A DNA stretch of 64,000 bases from Duganella flavida (GTDB lineage Bacteria > Pseudomonadota > Gammaproteobacteria > Burkholderiales > Burkholderiaceae_D), in contig NZ_WWCN01000010.1 in NCBI RefSeq assembly GCF_009857445.1, positions 186,001 through 250,000 on the forward strand. The letters are read 5' to 3'. The notes beneath the pieces were generated by a model. That model did not search any database, had not been told where the DNA came from, and saw only the letters and a program-made list of their open reading frames with translations. Position 1 is the first letter of the stretch. Each line of letters starts with the position of its first letter. Below, one piece after another: positions 8,421-15,947 of the stretch. A program made the translations under genes and the position numbers.

Positions 8421-9302
8421 ATGAAGCATTTCACAACCCGTCGCGCGCTGATGCTGGCGCTGGTCTCGACTCCCTTGGCGCGTGCCGCCGACCTGTTGGA
8501 CCAGTCGCCGACTAGCGCGCCACTGACGCCGGCGGCGCTGCTGGCGCGGCTGGAAAAAGAATCGGCTGGGCGGCTGGGCGTGGCGGCGCTGAACACGGCG
8601 GATGGCCGCACGGTGCTGCATCGCGCCGATGAGCGCTTCCCGTTTTGCAGCACCTTCAAAATGATGTTGTCGGCGGCGATTTTGTCGCGTGAGCCGGCGC
8701 TGCTGAAAAAGCGCATCGCATATGACAAGAGCGATCTGGTATCGTATTCCCCGGTCACCAGCAAGCATGTGGGCGAGGGCATGACCGTCGCTGAGCTGTG
8801 CGAAGCGACGCTGCAAATCAGCGACAACGCCGCTGCCAACCTGTTGATGAAACAGATCGGCGGACCGGCTGCGGTGACGGCCTACGCGCGCTCGATCGGC
8901 GACACCGAATACAGGCAAGAGCGCTGGGAGACGGAGCTGAATACCGCGTTGCCGGGTGACCCGCGCGACACCACCACGCCGCTGGCGATGGCAAAGTCGC
9001 TGCAAAAGCTGGTGCTGGGCGAAGCCTTGCCAACGGCGGCGCGCAAGCAGCTCAAGGACTGGATGCTGGGGAACACCACCGGCGCGACCCGTATTCGTTC
9101 GGGCGTGCCGGCCGGCTGGCCGGTGGCCGATAAAACCGGCTCGGGCGACTATGGTTCGGTCAATGATATTGCCGTCATCTGGCCGCCGGGGAAAGCACCG
9201 ATCGTGCTGGCCGTGTACATCACGCAGCCGAACAAGGATGACAAAACGCGTCCTGAGATTCACGGCGACGTCGCGAAAATCGTGATCGAGGCGTTCCGGT
9301 GA
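8421..9302 (+). CDS. bla: Class A beta-lactamase (CTX-M/L2-like)
   Basis: The 293-aa protein has all the Ambler class A landmarks. They are Ser77-Thr-Phe-Lys80 (Ambler S70-x-x-K73) preceded by Cys76, Ser134-Asp-Asn136 (SDN130), Glu170..Leu-Asn174 in the omega loop (E166/N170), and Lys238-Thr-Gly240 (K234-T-G). The stretch after KTG, SGDYGSVNDIAVIWP, is very close to CTX-M and L2 enzymes. It lacks the Cys238 partner found in serine carbapenemases. A signal peptide with an RR near the start (FTTRRALMLALVSTPLARA) directs periplasmic export. I start at the ATG at 8421 for the signal peptide; no good ribosome site is visible. A TATGAT box at 8381-8386 could be its -10. No linked AmpR regulator is seen. 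Confidence 0.93.
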   Translation: MKHFTTRRALMLALVSTPLARAADLLDQSPTSAPLTPAALLARLEKESAGRLGVAALNTADGRTVLHRADERFPFCSTFKMMLSAAILSREPALLKKRIAYDKSDLVSYSPVTSKHVGEGMTVAELCEATLQISDNAAANLLMKQIGGPAAVTAYARSIGDTEYRQERWETELNTALPGDPRDTTTPLAMAKSLQKLVLGEALPTAARKQLKDWMLGNTTGATRIRSGVPAGWPVADKTGSGDYGSVNDIAVIWPPGKAPIVLAVYITQPNKDDKTRPEIHGDVAKIVIEAFR

Positions 9303-9517
9303 AAGAGCTGAAATTCAAAATCTTCGGCGACTATATTTTGGTGACCGGAGAGCAGGGCGCATGGCGCGCCTTCTACTACGGCGCCGAAGGCAAGCGCCGC
9401 CCCGCCGACTTCATCATCCCCGGCGACGTTGCCGAAGCAGATCTGTGCGAATACCTGTCTGACCTATTCCACGAAAACGCCACGCCGCGCAACAACACGG
9501 CCACGCAGCTATGCTGA
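9299..9517 (+). CDS. Small conserved-looking protein, coupled to beta-lactamase
   Basis: This 72-aa protein begins at a GTG at 9299 that overlaps the beta-lactamase stop (GTGA), so translation is probably coupled. It has an alternating beta-strand start (KFKIFGDYILVTGE), an aromatic centre (GAWRAFYYG) and an acidic helix (EADLCEYLSDLFHE). This pattern looks like a small conserved family (possibly the one listed as DUF7661), but I cannot confirm that. There is no signal peptide or membrane helix. The coupling may be incidental; no function is proposed. Confidence 0.7.
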   Translation: MKELKFKIFGDYILVTGEQGAWRAFYYGAEGKRRPADFIIPGDVAEADLCEYLSDLFHENATPRNNTATQLC

Positions 9518-9912
9518 AAACCTATCACGGTAGCTGTCACTGCGGCGCAGTGACGTTTGAAGCCGATATCGATCTTAGCCAAGGCACGCTGCGCTGCAAC
9601 TGCTCGATCTGCGTGAAGGCGCGCTACTGGCCGGCCATCATCAAACCCGACGCCTTCAGGCTGAAGTCCGGCGAGGCCGACCTGACGCTCTACCAATTCC
9701 TCACCAAGACCGACAAGCACCTGTTCTGCCGCCATTGCGGCGTGCGCTCATTCGGCATCGGCCGCTCCCCGCGCTGGGGCGAATTCTACTCAGTCAATGT
9801 CACCTGCCTTGATGACGTCAGCACCGAAGAACTGGTGAACGCACCCATCACCTACCTCGACGGGAAGAGCGACAACTGGGTTACCCCGCCGGGCGAAGTC
9901 AGATATCTCTGA
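9511..9912 (+). CDS. GFA/CENP-V family zinc protein
   Basis: The 133-aa product shows the Gfa fold cysteine pattern: CHCGAV at about residues 9-14, CNCSIC at about 29-34, and CRHCGVRSF near residue 73-80. These are the two zinc sites of the glutathione-dependent formaldehyde-activating enzyme/centromere protein V family. Members bind or act on glutathione adducts, but many have no proven activity. The start codon overlaps the end of the preceding small gene by 7 nt, so the beta-lactamase, small gene and this gene probably form one transcript. Family assignment is strong; the function is not established. Confidence 0.9.
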   Translation: MLKTYHGSCHCGAVTFEADIDLSQGTLRCNCSICVKARYWPAIIKPDAFRLKSGEADLTLYQFLTKTDKHLFCRHCGVRSFGIGRSPRWGEFYSVNVTCLDDVSTEELVNAPITYLDGKSDNWVTPPGEVRYL

Positions 9913-10081
9913 TTTTACCTTCCTTCTGTAATAGCAGCTCCTCCAAATCCCCTCCCTCATTTGCTTCCAAAAATGGTGCGGCTCCGTAACTGCGCGCAAT
10001 TTCTGGATTGCCGTAATCATCTGCGTAATACGCGATACGAAAAAGCATATCAATTTCAATAAAAAAGTCATTGGTTGCCAT
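9899..10081 (-). CDS. Small acidic hypothetical protein divergent from bacteriocin gene
   Basis: A 60-aa reading frame runs leftwards from an ATG at 10081. Its 3' end overlaps that of the GFA gene by 14 nt. The predicted protein is soluble and acidic, with a hydrophobic/aromatic centre (FFIEIDMLFRIAYYADDYG) and a Glu-rich C-terminal part (EGGDLEELLLQKEG). No Shine-Dalgarno is obvious. It lies in AT-rich DNA and is divergent from the bacteriocin precursor, so it could be a regulator or soluble immunity factor, or simply a chance frame. An alternative overlapping frame starting at 10104 reads antisense through the GFA gene and looks less natural. Confidence 0.4.
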   Translation of the reverse strand: MATNDFFIEIDMLFRIAYYADDYGNPEIARSYGAAPFLEANEGGDLEELLLQKEGKIRDI

Positions 10082-10147
10082 CTAGAAATTGCATTAATCT
10101 TCACTCAACAGTTAGCAAAAACAATATCGAAGAAAATTAACTAATTT

Positions 10148-10175
10148 TTGACTAATCATTTTGATGGTCATTAAT
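10148..10175 (+). promoter_or_regulatory. Candidate sigma70 promoter for the bacteriocin precursor
   Basis: TTGACT at 10148-10153 is followed after 16 nt by ATTAAT at 10170-10175. They sit in AT-rich DNA about 50 nt before the precursor start. The -35 is a good match and the -10 is weak (4 of 6). Between them lies TGATGGTCATTA, which could bind a regulator. Assignment is by eye only. Confidence 0.35.
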
Positions 10176-10225
10176 CGGTGGAGACTTCCGTTTAAGTCTA
10201 TAACCATAACTTAATGGAGAAATAA

Positions 10226-10423
10226 ATGGCAATTCGTGAATTGGCTGTAGAAGAGTTTGATGTAGCAAGTGGTGCTGGTGTTTGCAATGATATTTACTCC
10301 AGCTTCACTGCTGGCTTCGGTGCTGCGATTGGTGCGGCTGGCGGCCCTGCCGGCGCAATCGTAGGCGGCGTCGTCGGAACTGTCGTCGGCGGCTGGCTGG
10401 GTGAGACCTTCTGCGTCTCCTGA
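10226..10423 (+). CDS. Class II bacteriocin/microcin-like precursor peptide
   Basis: This 65-aa peptide is preceded by GGAG 6 nt before its ATG. Residues 1-17 or 1-18 resemble a double-glycine-type leader (RELAVEEFDVASGAG), close in form to microcin leaders that end in GA or GG. The core would start at Gly18 or Val19. It contains Cys20 and Cys63 near its two ends and a small-residue hydrophobic segment with consecutive GxxxG spacings (Gly32, 36, 40; Gly43, 47, 51, 55). It ends in Cys-Val-Ser65. There is no lysine anywhere. This looks like a membrane-active peptide closed by one disulfide. The adjacent C39 exporter, DsbA-like protein and modification genes support the assignment. Target and activity are unknown. 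Confidence 0.85.
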   Translation: MAIRELAVEEFDVASGAGVCNDIYSSFTAGFGAAIGAAGGPAGAIVGGVVGTVVGGWLGETFCVS

Positions 10424-10440
10424 TGCCCTGAATTAAGAAG

Positions 10441-10478
10441 TGGGCTGCTTTCCATTCTTCAAGGGGCAGCCCATTTTT
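10441..10478 (+). terminator. Hairpin with T-rich tail after precursor (attenuator)
   Basis: TGGGCTGC (10441-10448) pairs perfectly with GCAGCCCA (10466-10473) around a 17-nt loop and is followed by TTTTTAAATTTT. It looks like a Rho-independent terminator lying between the precursor and the export operon. It would let the precursor be made in excess while partial read-through feeds the downstream genes. Confidence 0.65.
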
Positions 10479-10514
10479 AAATTTTAAAAAATAATTTAAA
10501 AAACTCGAGACATC

Positions 10515-11117
10515 ATGGCTTCGGTCGTAAGAAATACTTTTTTTCGCGCGGAGGTTTTGTCAGGAAATGGTTCTGGCGACTTCGGCGAAATTCGTATATT
10601 GCACTCCATATCGGGATGGGTAATTACATTTATTAGCCTCGGTATGGCGATGGCGCTTTTTCTCCTTATTAATTACGGCTCTATCGCTAAAAATGTCATG
10701 GCTGCCGGTGTTACCGAGGAAATATTATTAAGTCCTGAAAGCAGGGCGGTCGTGGCCACTATTTTTGTTCCGGTCAGCAATGCCGCTGCCCTGGCTCCTG
10801 GTCAACGCGTCACGCTGCACTACGATGCTTACCCCTATCAAAAATTCGGCCTGCAAACCGGCATCGTGCGTGCGGTTGATAGTGGTTTTTTATATGCAAA
10901 TCGCCTCCCCGAGGGAGTGCAAGCCAAGTTGCGGAGCGGAGGCAATAAAGGCAACGTCGGCGTTGTCACTTACCGGCGCATAACGCTGACGCTATTGACT
11001 CCAGAAATTCGAGCTGCCGGTAAAACACAAAAGATTCCTGAGGGGCTGCTGCTCAATGTCAATTTGCCGCAATCATCCACACCATTGTCCCAATGGTTGT
11101 TAGGAAGCCGAGCATGA
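10515..11117 (+). CDS. Short HlyD-family adaptor for bacteriocin export
   Basis: The 200-aa protein starts in a short cytoplasmic segment (NTFFRAEVLSG), then has one transmembrane helix at about residues 35-58. A beta-barrel-like region follows, with the HlyD/CvaA signature ALAPGQRVTLHYDAYPYQKFG and GIVRAVDSG. CvaA/RaxA-type adaptors are usually about 400 aa and contain a lipoyl domain plus a long coiled-coil hairpin; both are missing here. It ends in an ATGA overlap with the C39 ABC transporter gene, its presumed partner. The missing hairpin may be supplied by the MacA-like adaptor encoded downstream, or this adaptor may work without an outer-membrane channel. The family call rests on the barrel signature and context. 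Confidence 0.75.
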   Translation: MASVVRNTFFRAEVLSGNGSGDFGEIRILHSISGWVITFISLGMAMALFLLINYGSIAKNVMAAGVTEEILLSPESRAVVATIFVPVSNAAALAPGQRVTLHYDAYPYQKFGLQTGIVRAVDSGFLYANRLPEGVQAKLRSGGNKGNVGVVTYRRITLTLLTPEIRAAGKTQKIPEGLLLNVNLPQSSTPLSQWLLGSRA

Positions 11118-13219
11118 AACAGCGAGTTGTGCTCCAGGGAGAATCCAGCGAGTGTGGCCTCGCTTGTCTAGCGATGATTGCATCACACTACGGAAAAATC
11201 TATGACATGCCTGGTATGCGGCGTCAGTTCGCTACTAGCCAACGAGGCGCCACTACGGCCGAGCTGATCAAGCACGCCGGTGCATTGGAGTTGGTTGCGC
11301 GTCCTCTGCGACTGGATCTTGAGGATCTTCCTGAACTGCAGTTGCCCTGCATTCTGCATTGGAACCTGAACCATTTCGTGGTGCTGACGCGGGTACTGGG
11401 CGGTGCGCGCGGTGTCATTGTGCTCGATCCCGCTTTAGGCAAGCGCCGACTTTCGCTGGCGCAGGTGTCAACGTCATTTACCGGTATCGCGCTAGAGTTC
11501 ACGCCGACACCACGTTTCGAGCGTCATGATCACACGGCGTCGCTGTCTTTGCGTAGCCTGATCGGTCCAGTCCGTGGCCTACGCCGCGCTACGCTGCAAT
11601 TGCTGTTATGGTCAGCCGCGCTGGAGTTGTTCGCCGTGATGCTGCCCATATTCAATCAGGTCGTTGTCGATGAAGTCATTTTGTCGGGCAGTAGCTCTTT
11701 CCTGACTACGCTGTTCTGTGCGTTTCTGCTGCTGATCGTGATATATACGGCCATTGATTATGCGCGGGCCCGGTTCTTGATGCGCTGGAGCTTCGAGGTA
11801 AACCTGCAGTGGGTAGCGCGCGTGTTTAGCCATCTGACGCGCTTGCCGATCGCGTACTTTGAAAAGCGCAATCTAGGTGATATCAACTCGCGCTTCGAGA
11901 GCATCACCATAATGCAAAACACCCTCACCAACTTGATGCTGGAGACGGTGCTCGACCTGATGTTGGCATTGCTCTCGATGATCGTCATGGTGGTCTACTC
12001 TGGGAAGCTGGCGCTGCTCACACTGGGGTGTGTGGTGGTATATGGCGTAATGCGCGAACTGATACAGAAACCATTGCGCGACGTGACCAATGATGGCTTG
12101 CTGCTGCACGCCAAAGAGCATAGTTATTTCCTCGAAACCTTGCGATCGATCACAGCGATCCGTCTATATGGACAGGAAAGCGAACGCAGCGCGCGCTGGT
12201 TCAATCTGAAGCATGATGCGATCAATTGCGAAGCCCGGCGACAACGCATCATCGCGCTGGTCAAGGTGTTCAACACCGCAATCTTTAGCGTGCAAGCGCT
12301 GGGAATATTTTATCTGGGGGCCGGCCTGGTGATGGATCAAGTCATGAGTATCGGCATGCTGATGGCCTGCAGCATGTATGCCATGATCTTTTCCACCCGT
12401 GCTACCCGCCTTATCGACCTCCTGTCGGACCTGAATATGACCCGGGTCCACGGCGAGCGCCTGAGCGGCATCGTCCATGAGCCTACCGAGCCGGCGCCGC
12501 CTGCCCGCAGCGATCTTGGCCAGATACGCGGGGCCATCATTCTTAAACAAGTACGCTTCCGCTATTCGCCAGCCGATCCGTGGATTTTAGATGGCGTCGA
12601 TTTGCAGATCGACGCCGGCGAAAGCGTGGTTCTTACTGGTGCCAGCGGCGGCGGCAAGACCACGCTATGCAAAATACTGATGGGGCTGCTGGAGCCCACA
12701 GAAGGCGAGATGCTAGTGGACGGCATTCCGGTCACGTCGCTCGGCTTGTCAAACTATCGCCAGCTCGTTGGTGCAGTGATGCAGGACGACACCCTGCAGC
12801 AAGGATCGGTCGCCGACAACATCAGCTTTTTTGCCCGCGACGCTGAGCCAGAGCGCATCAGTGAATGCGCAAGACGGGCGGCAATTGACAATGACATCAT
12901 GGCGACGCCGATGGGCTACCAAACGCTGGTAGGCGAAATGGGAAATGTGTTTTCCGGCGGCCAGAAACAGCGCATCCTGCTGGCACGTGCGTTGTACAAA
13001 CAACCGCGCATCCTGGCTTTGGACGAAGCCACAAGCCATCTCGACAATGACAATGAGCGGCGCATTAGCGCGGTGATACGGCAATTGCAGTTGACGCGCA
13101 TTATTGTCGCTCACCGCTCCGGAGCCATCTCAGAGGGCGATCGCATCTTCGAGGTGTGCGAAGGCAAGCTGCGCGAACGCGGTTCCAGGGACACGGATCT
13201 GAAGCAGGCCGCCCGCTAG
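11114..13219 (+). CDS. Peptidase-containing ABC transporter (C39, CvaB/RaxB type)
   Basis: This 701-aa protein starts at an ATG at 11114, overlapping the adaptor stop. The N-terminal C39 peptidase has its catalytic Cys14 in GESSECGLACLAM, His in LHWNLNHFVVL, and Asp in IVLDPALGKR. A six-helix membrane domain follows. The ATPase domain has Walker A GASGGGKTT at about residue 509, signature FSGGQKQR, and Walker B LALDEATSHLD. Such proteins cut double-glycine-type leaders and export the released peptide. It is the obvious processing and export machine for the 65-aa precursor. All catalytic residues are present, so the system looks intact. Confidence 0.95.
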   Translation: MKQRVVLQGESSECGLACLAMIASHYGKIYDMPGMRRQFATSQRGATTAELIKHAGALELVARPLRLDLEDLPELQLPCILHWNLNHFVVLTRVLGGARGVIVLDPALGKRRLSLAQVSTSFTGIALEFTPTPRFERHDHTASLSLRSLIGPVRGLRRATLQLLLWSAALELFAVMLPIFNQVVVDEVILSGSSSFLTTLFCAFLLLIVIYTAIDYARARFLMRWSFEVNLQWVARVFSHLTRLPIAYFEKRNLGDINSRFESITIMQNTLTNLMLETVLDLMLALLSMIVMVVYSGKLALLTLGCVVVYGVMRELIQKPLRDVTNDGLLLHAKEHSYFLETLRSITAIRLYGQESERSARWFNLKHDAINCEARRQRIIALVKVFNTAIFSVQALGIFYLGAGLVMDQVMSIGMLMACSMYAMIFSTRATRLIDLLSDLNMTRVHGERLSGIVHEPTEPAPPARSDLGQIRGAIILKQVRFRYSPADPWILDGVDLQIDAGESVVLTGASGGGKTTLCKILMGLLEPTEGEMLVDGIPVTSLGLSNYRQLVGAVMQDDTLQQGSVADNISFFARDAEPERISECARRAAIDNDIMATPMGYQTLVGEMGNVFSGGQKQRILLARALYKQPRILALDEATSHLDNDNERRISAVIRQLQLTRIIVAHRSGAISEGDRIFEVCEGKLRERGSRDTDLKQAAR

Positions 13220-13270
13220 CGGACGATTGATAAAAACCGTTGCACCACTTTTTTTTCATGGACTAAGCAT

Positions 13271-14008
13271 ATGAATACTTCTGATATCCGCACGCCACTG
13301 GCGCCTGCTTCAGCACGGCCTACATTTAACGCTCTGTTCAGCCAGAGCATCACCGAACCACGTAAGCTGTTCGCGGCGCTGAACACGCATGCGAGCTGGT
13401 TGCCGCCTTTATTGCTGTTGACCTTGAGCACGGCGGCGGTCTCCGCCTGGTACTACAGCGTGGTGGATTTCGAGTGGCTCAAAGAGCAAGCGCTGCTGAG
13501 CATCGCCGATGTGAACCTACGCGAGACTGCGCGCCTGACGATCCAGCGGCATCTATTGATGACCAGCGCACTGATCCATGATCTGCTGCTGATGCCGCTC
13601 GGATGGTGCTTGATGGCGCTATACCTGGCCGGTATCGCCAAAATCCTGGGCTTCGGCCGCTCGTTCCGCCAGTGGTTTGCGCTGGTAGTGTGGAGTAATA
13701 TGCCCCACTTTCTGTTGCTGGTGTCGGCAGCCGCGCAAATGCTGCTCAACACCGACGGCCAGATCAGCATGTCCCAGTTGCATCCACTCTCGCTGAATCA
13801 ACTCGTGTTGCAACAGCAAAGCGGCCCGTGGATGGGTTTTGCCGAAGCTGTTGATGTGGGCCTGATCTGGAGCATCATATTGCTAGCCTTGGGCGTGCAG
13901 AACTGGACTGGCCGTCGCTGGCCCGCTTGCCTGGCCGTTGCGCTGCTGCCCCCGGTCATCATCTATGGTGGTTGGGCAGTGTTGATTGCGCAGGGTATCA
14001 TCAAGTGA
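13271..14008 (+). CDS. YIP1-family integral membrane protein
   Basis: The 245-aa protein has an N-terminal amphipathic region (FNALFSQSITEPRKLFAALN) and about five hydrophobic helices, in the layout of YIP1-domain proteins. YIP1 proteins sit beside ABC exporters in many bacteria without a settled role. It starts 51 nt after the C39 transporter and its stop is overlapped by the MacA-like gene, so it is part of the same operon. By position it is a candidate immunity or pump-accessory protein. No ribosome site is obvious upstream of the ATG at 13271. Confidence 0.75.
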   Translation: MNTSDIRTPLAPASARPTFNALFSQSITEPRKLFAALNTHASWLPPLLLLTLSTAAVSAWYYSVVDFEWLKEQALLSIADVNLRETARLTIQRHLLMTSALIHDLLLMPLGWCLMALYLAGIAKILGFGRSFRQWFALVVWSNMPHFLLLVSAAAQMLLNTDGQISMSQLHPLSLNQLVLQQQSGPWMGFAEAVDVGLIWSIILLALGVQNWTGRRWPACLAVALLPPVIIYGGWAVLIAQGIIK

Positions 14009-15249
14009 AACGGAATGTGATGATTGCGGCTGTGTTGTTGACCGTATTTGCCGCGCCGCTTCTGACACGCATGCTACGTCCGCCGCAGGTCCGCCTGGTG
14101 ACGGTGGAAGCCGCTGCGCCGCGCCAGCTTCGCGCATCGGTGCTGGCCTCCGGCTCGCTGGTCTACCAGCAGCAGGTACAGTTGTCGTCAGAGGTGATTG
14201 GTCGCGTCGCGGCCATTCTGGTGCATGAAGGCGATCAGGTCGCTGCGGGGCAAGCGCTGTTGCGCATCGACGATGCGCTGTCGCGTGCCGAGGTCGCACA
14301 GCAGCAGTCGGTGGTGCGCCAGCAGCAGATCAATATCGACAACCAGCGCCTCGCCCTGGCCAATCAGGAAAGCCAGTTCCAGCGCAAGCAGGCGCTATAC
14401 GGCCACCAGATGATCGCCACTTCCGCATTGGAAGATGCGCAGTACGCGCTCGACCAAGCCAGGATCCAGCTACGCAACAGCGCCGAGGCCTTGCAGCAGA
14501 CGCAAGCCGTGCTTAAGCAGGCTGTCGACCGTGCCGCCAAGACGGTTGTGACCGCACCCCTCAGTGGTACGGTCACGGCAGTTGATATCAAGACAGGCGA
14601 GACTGCCGTTCCCAATCAGGTCGGTTATCGTGGTTCCAGCCTACTCACCATCGCCAATACCAGCACCCTCATGGCCGAGGTCAGTGTTGATGAAGCTGAC
14701 ATCGCCCGCATCAAGGCGGGACAGCCGGTGGCGATTTTTACTGCGGCACATCCAGATCTGGTATTGCGCGGTGCGGTCAAAAATATTGCGTTGTCCCCAC
14801 AGCGCAACGATGGTGCTGCGGGTAACGGCGTCCTGGCGCGCAGCTATCTCATCAAACTCTTACTGGAGAACGCAAACGGCGTGCTCCTGCATGCTGGCAT
14901 GAGCTGCCGTGCAGAAATCTACACGGCTACCGCCGGTGCAGCCTTGAGCGCGCCACTACAGGCCATCCTCAGTCCTGCCGGCGACAAGAGCAGCAGCGCC
15001 GAGGCCACACTGGGTGAACGGAGCGTCGCGTCATCGCGCAAGCGCGACACGGACGCCAGTCATTATGTGATGGTGGCGCGCGACGGCGTGGTCACCCGCA
15101 AGGCGGTAACATTGGGAATCGCCGACGATGAGCGGCAGGAGATCACCAGTGGTCTCAAACCGGGTGACGCCATCATTACCGGGCCGTACAAGGTGTTACG
15201 CCAGCTGAAGAACGGCGACCGCGTGGCAGCCCCTGCGGAGGCGCCATGA
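14005..15249 (+). CDS. MacA-like periplasmic adaptor
   Basis: This 414-aa protein probably starts at GTG 14005, overlapping the YIP1 stop (GTGA); ATG 14020 is an alternative. An N-terminal signal-anchor helix is followed by a biotinyl-lipoyl half (GRVAAILVHEGDQVAAGQAL). A long Gln-rich coiled coil (about residues 90-180) follows, then the second lipoyl half (TVVTAPLSGTVTAVDIKTGE) and a beta-barrel (MAEVSVDEADIARIKAGQPV). This is the standard architecture of MacA/RND-type adaptors. It is followed by MacB-like ATPase and permease genes with overlapping codons, so the three form one efflux pump. The substrate could be the bacteriocin itself, either for export or for self-protection. Confidence 0.92.
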   Translation: MKRNVMIAAVLLTVFAAPLLTRMLRPPQVRLVTVEAAAPRQLRASVLASGSLVYQQQVQLSSEVIGRVAAILVHEGDQVAAGQALLRIDDALSRAEVAQQQSVVRQQQINIDNQRLALANQESQFQRKQALYGHQMIATSALEDAQYALDQARIQLRNSAEALQQTQAVLKQAVDRAAKTVVTAPLSGTVTAVDIKTGETAVPNQVGYRGSSLLTIANTSTLMAEVSVDEADIARIKAGQPVAIFTAAHPDLVLRGAVKNIALSPQRNDGAAGNGVLARSYLIKLLLENANGVLLHAGMSCRAEIYTATAGAALSAPLQAILSPAGDKSSSAEATLGERSVASSRKRDTDASHYVMVARDGVVTRKAVTLGIADDERQEITSGLKPGDAIITGPYKVLRQLKNGDRVAAPAEAP

Positions 15250-15947
15250 GCGTGTTGCTGGCGCTACAGGCGGTGCAACGTAGCTTCCTCATGGGCGGCG
15301 AATATATTGGCGCCCTCGACAATATCAACCTGATCGTCGAGACGAATGATTATCTGGCGTTGACGGGAACCTCGGGCTCGGGCAAGTCGACCCTGATGAA
15401 CATCCTCGGTTGCCTGGATCGTCCGACGGCAGGGCGCTACCTGTTCCGCGGAACCGATATAGCGGCCATGAGCGACGCCCAGTTGGCAACGCTGCGCAGC
15501 CGTGAAATCGGCTTTATTTTCCAGAGTTTCAATTTACTGGCGCGTGCCAGTGCATTACAAAACGTCATGCAGCCGCTGATCTACCAAGGGGTGCGGCGGA
15601 GCGAGCGTGAGCGGCGCGCGCGCGCAGCCCTGGCCAAAGTCGGCCTGCAACACCGGATGGAACACTTGCCCAGCCAGCTCTCTGGCGGGCAGCGCCAGCG
15701 TGTGGCGATTGCGCGCGCACTGTGCAGTTCGCCGTCATTGCTGCTGGCTGACGAACCGACGGGGAACCTGGACAGCACCACCAGCGCTGAAATATTGGCG
15801 TTGTTTGACGAACTGCATGCGGAAGGGCACACACTGATCATCGTCACTCACGACGATAACATCGCAGCACGTTGCCGCCGCCATGTCAGGCTGCTCGATG
15901 GTCGGATTGTCGAGGCCGCCAAGTCAATGGAGGACGCCGGTGTTTAA
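15246..15947 (+). CDS. MacB/LolD-type ABC ATPase
   Basis: The 233-aa ATPase has Walker A TGTSGSGKSTLM at about residues 38-49, Q-loop IFQSFNLLA, signature LSGGQRQRVAIARAL, and Walker B LLLADEPTGNLDS, followed by the switch His in IIVTHDD. These are typical of the MacB/SalX/LolD group. Its ATG overlaps the adaptor stop (ATGA). It pairs with the permease encoded immediately downstream and the MacA-like adaptor upstream. Confidence 0.94.
   Translation: MSVLLALQAVQRSFLMGGEYIGALDNINLIVETNDYLALTGTSGSGKSTLMNILGCLDRPTAGRYLFRGTDIAAMSDAQLATLRSREIGFIFQSFNLLARASALQNVMQPLIYQGVRRSERERRARAALAKVGLQHRMEHLPSQLSGGQRQRVAIARALCSSPSLLLADEPTGNLDSTTSAEILALFDELHAEGHTLIIVTHDDNIAARCRRHVRLLDGRIVEAAKSMEDAGV

Noticed and set aside
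8421..9302. Calling the beta-lactamase a carbapenemase because of Cys before the active Ser
   Set aside because: The partner Cys at Ambler position 238 is absent (KTGSGD), and the sequence after KTG is CTX-M/L2-like.
9790..10104. Longer minus-strand frame (104 aa) overlapping the GFA gene
   Set aside because: Most of it is antisense to the GFA coding region and its composition is irregular; the 60-aa frame at 9899-10081 is the more natural candidate.
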